Source of the DNA: Botrytis cinerea B05.10
Lineage: Eukaryota > Ascomycota > Leotiomycetes > Helotiales > Sclerotiniaceae
NCBI RefSeq assembly: GCF_000143535.2
Contig: NC_037322.1
Location: 1,860,001-1,924,000, forward strand
DNA: 64,000 nucleotides
Reading direction: 5' to 3'
Positions 63,937 through 64,000 of this stretch are shown piece after piece (the stretch's first letter is position 1; every line of letters starts with the position of its first letter). The notes beneath the pieces are model-generated. The model did no database searches. It was not told the origin of the DNA and saw nothing but the letters and a program-made list of their open reading frames with translations. The position numbers and the translations under genes are program-made.

Positions 63937-64000
63937 GCATTGTGCTAACGGGTTGACAGATGTTTGATAGGGGGGATTTGGGCGGGATTGGAGAGGTGGG

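Overview
The window looks like nuclear DNA of a filamentous ascomycete. Most genes are broken by short (about 45-100 bp) GT...AG introns with CTAAC-type branch sites, intergenic DNA is AT-rich, and the gene set is typically fungal: an acetate-transporter family protein, threonine synthase, Upf3, a PP2A-like phosphatase, a GPI-type GH13 enzyme and a HeLo-like/ankyrin gene. A Leotiomycete related to Botrytis/Sclerotinia is my best guess, by inference only.

Layout. 1-12 kb: a small hypothetical gene, then a tandem array of one paralogous three-exon family (a decayed copy at 2.5-3.7 kb and intact copies at 4.55, 7.0 and 9.56 kb). 13-17 kb: a GPR1/FUN34/YaaH transporter and a single-exon 2EXR/F-box-like protein. 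17.87-28.84 kb: a complete, apparently very young Ty3/gypsy LTR retrotransposon (10,970 bp) on the minus strand. 30.6-39.2 kb: a HeLo-like/ankyrin gene with an in-frame stop, threonine synthase, a frameshifted methyltransferase, a luciferase-domain (DUF5519-like) protein and a coiled-coil protein. 39-51.5 kb is gene-poor, holding a second coiled-coil protein and a DUF829/TMEM53-type protein. 51.5-64 kb: Upf3, a PPG1-like phosphatase, a PNPOx-like flavin-binding protein, a GPI-anchored alpha-amylase homologue and an atypical SDR.

The most unusual object is the retrotransposon. It has identical-looking 271-bp LTRs, a 4-bp target duplication, a primer-binding site and a polypurine tract. Gag-protease and polymerase-integrase lie in different frames, joined by a textbook -1 frameshift signal (slippery heptamer directly before the stop, 8-nt spacer, perfect 9-bp hairpin). 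A third, 963-codon ORF sits in the env position but looks like a soluble nuclear protein (SAP-like motif, Cys/His cluster, basic tail). Five copies of one 27-bp palindrome, all in the same orientation, sit exactly at the module boundaries: leader, Gag-PR/Pol junction, RNase H/integrase junction, Pol/ORF3 gap and 3' end. The two copies inside pol encode the same nonapeptide where a protease would need to cut.

The rest is mostly ordinary housekeeping genes next to fast-evolving gene families. Three loci are visibly broken: the first array copy (deletion and frameshifts), the HeLo-like/ankyrin gene (TGA) and the methyltransferase (frameshift). Exon boundaries given here were set by hand from splice consensus, reading-frame phase and family conservation; phases were checked arithmetically.
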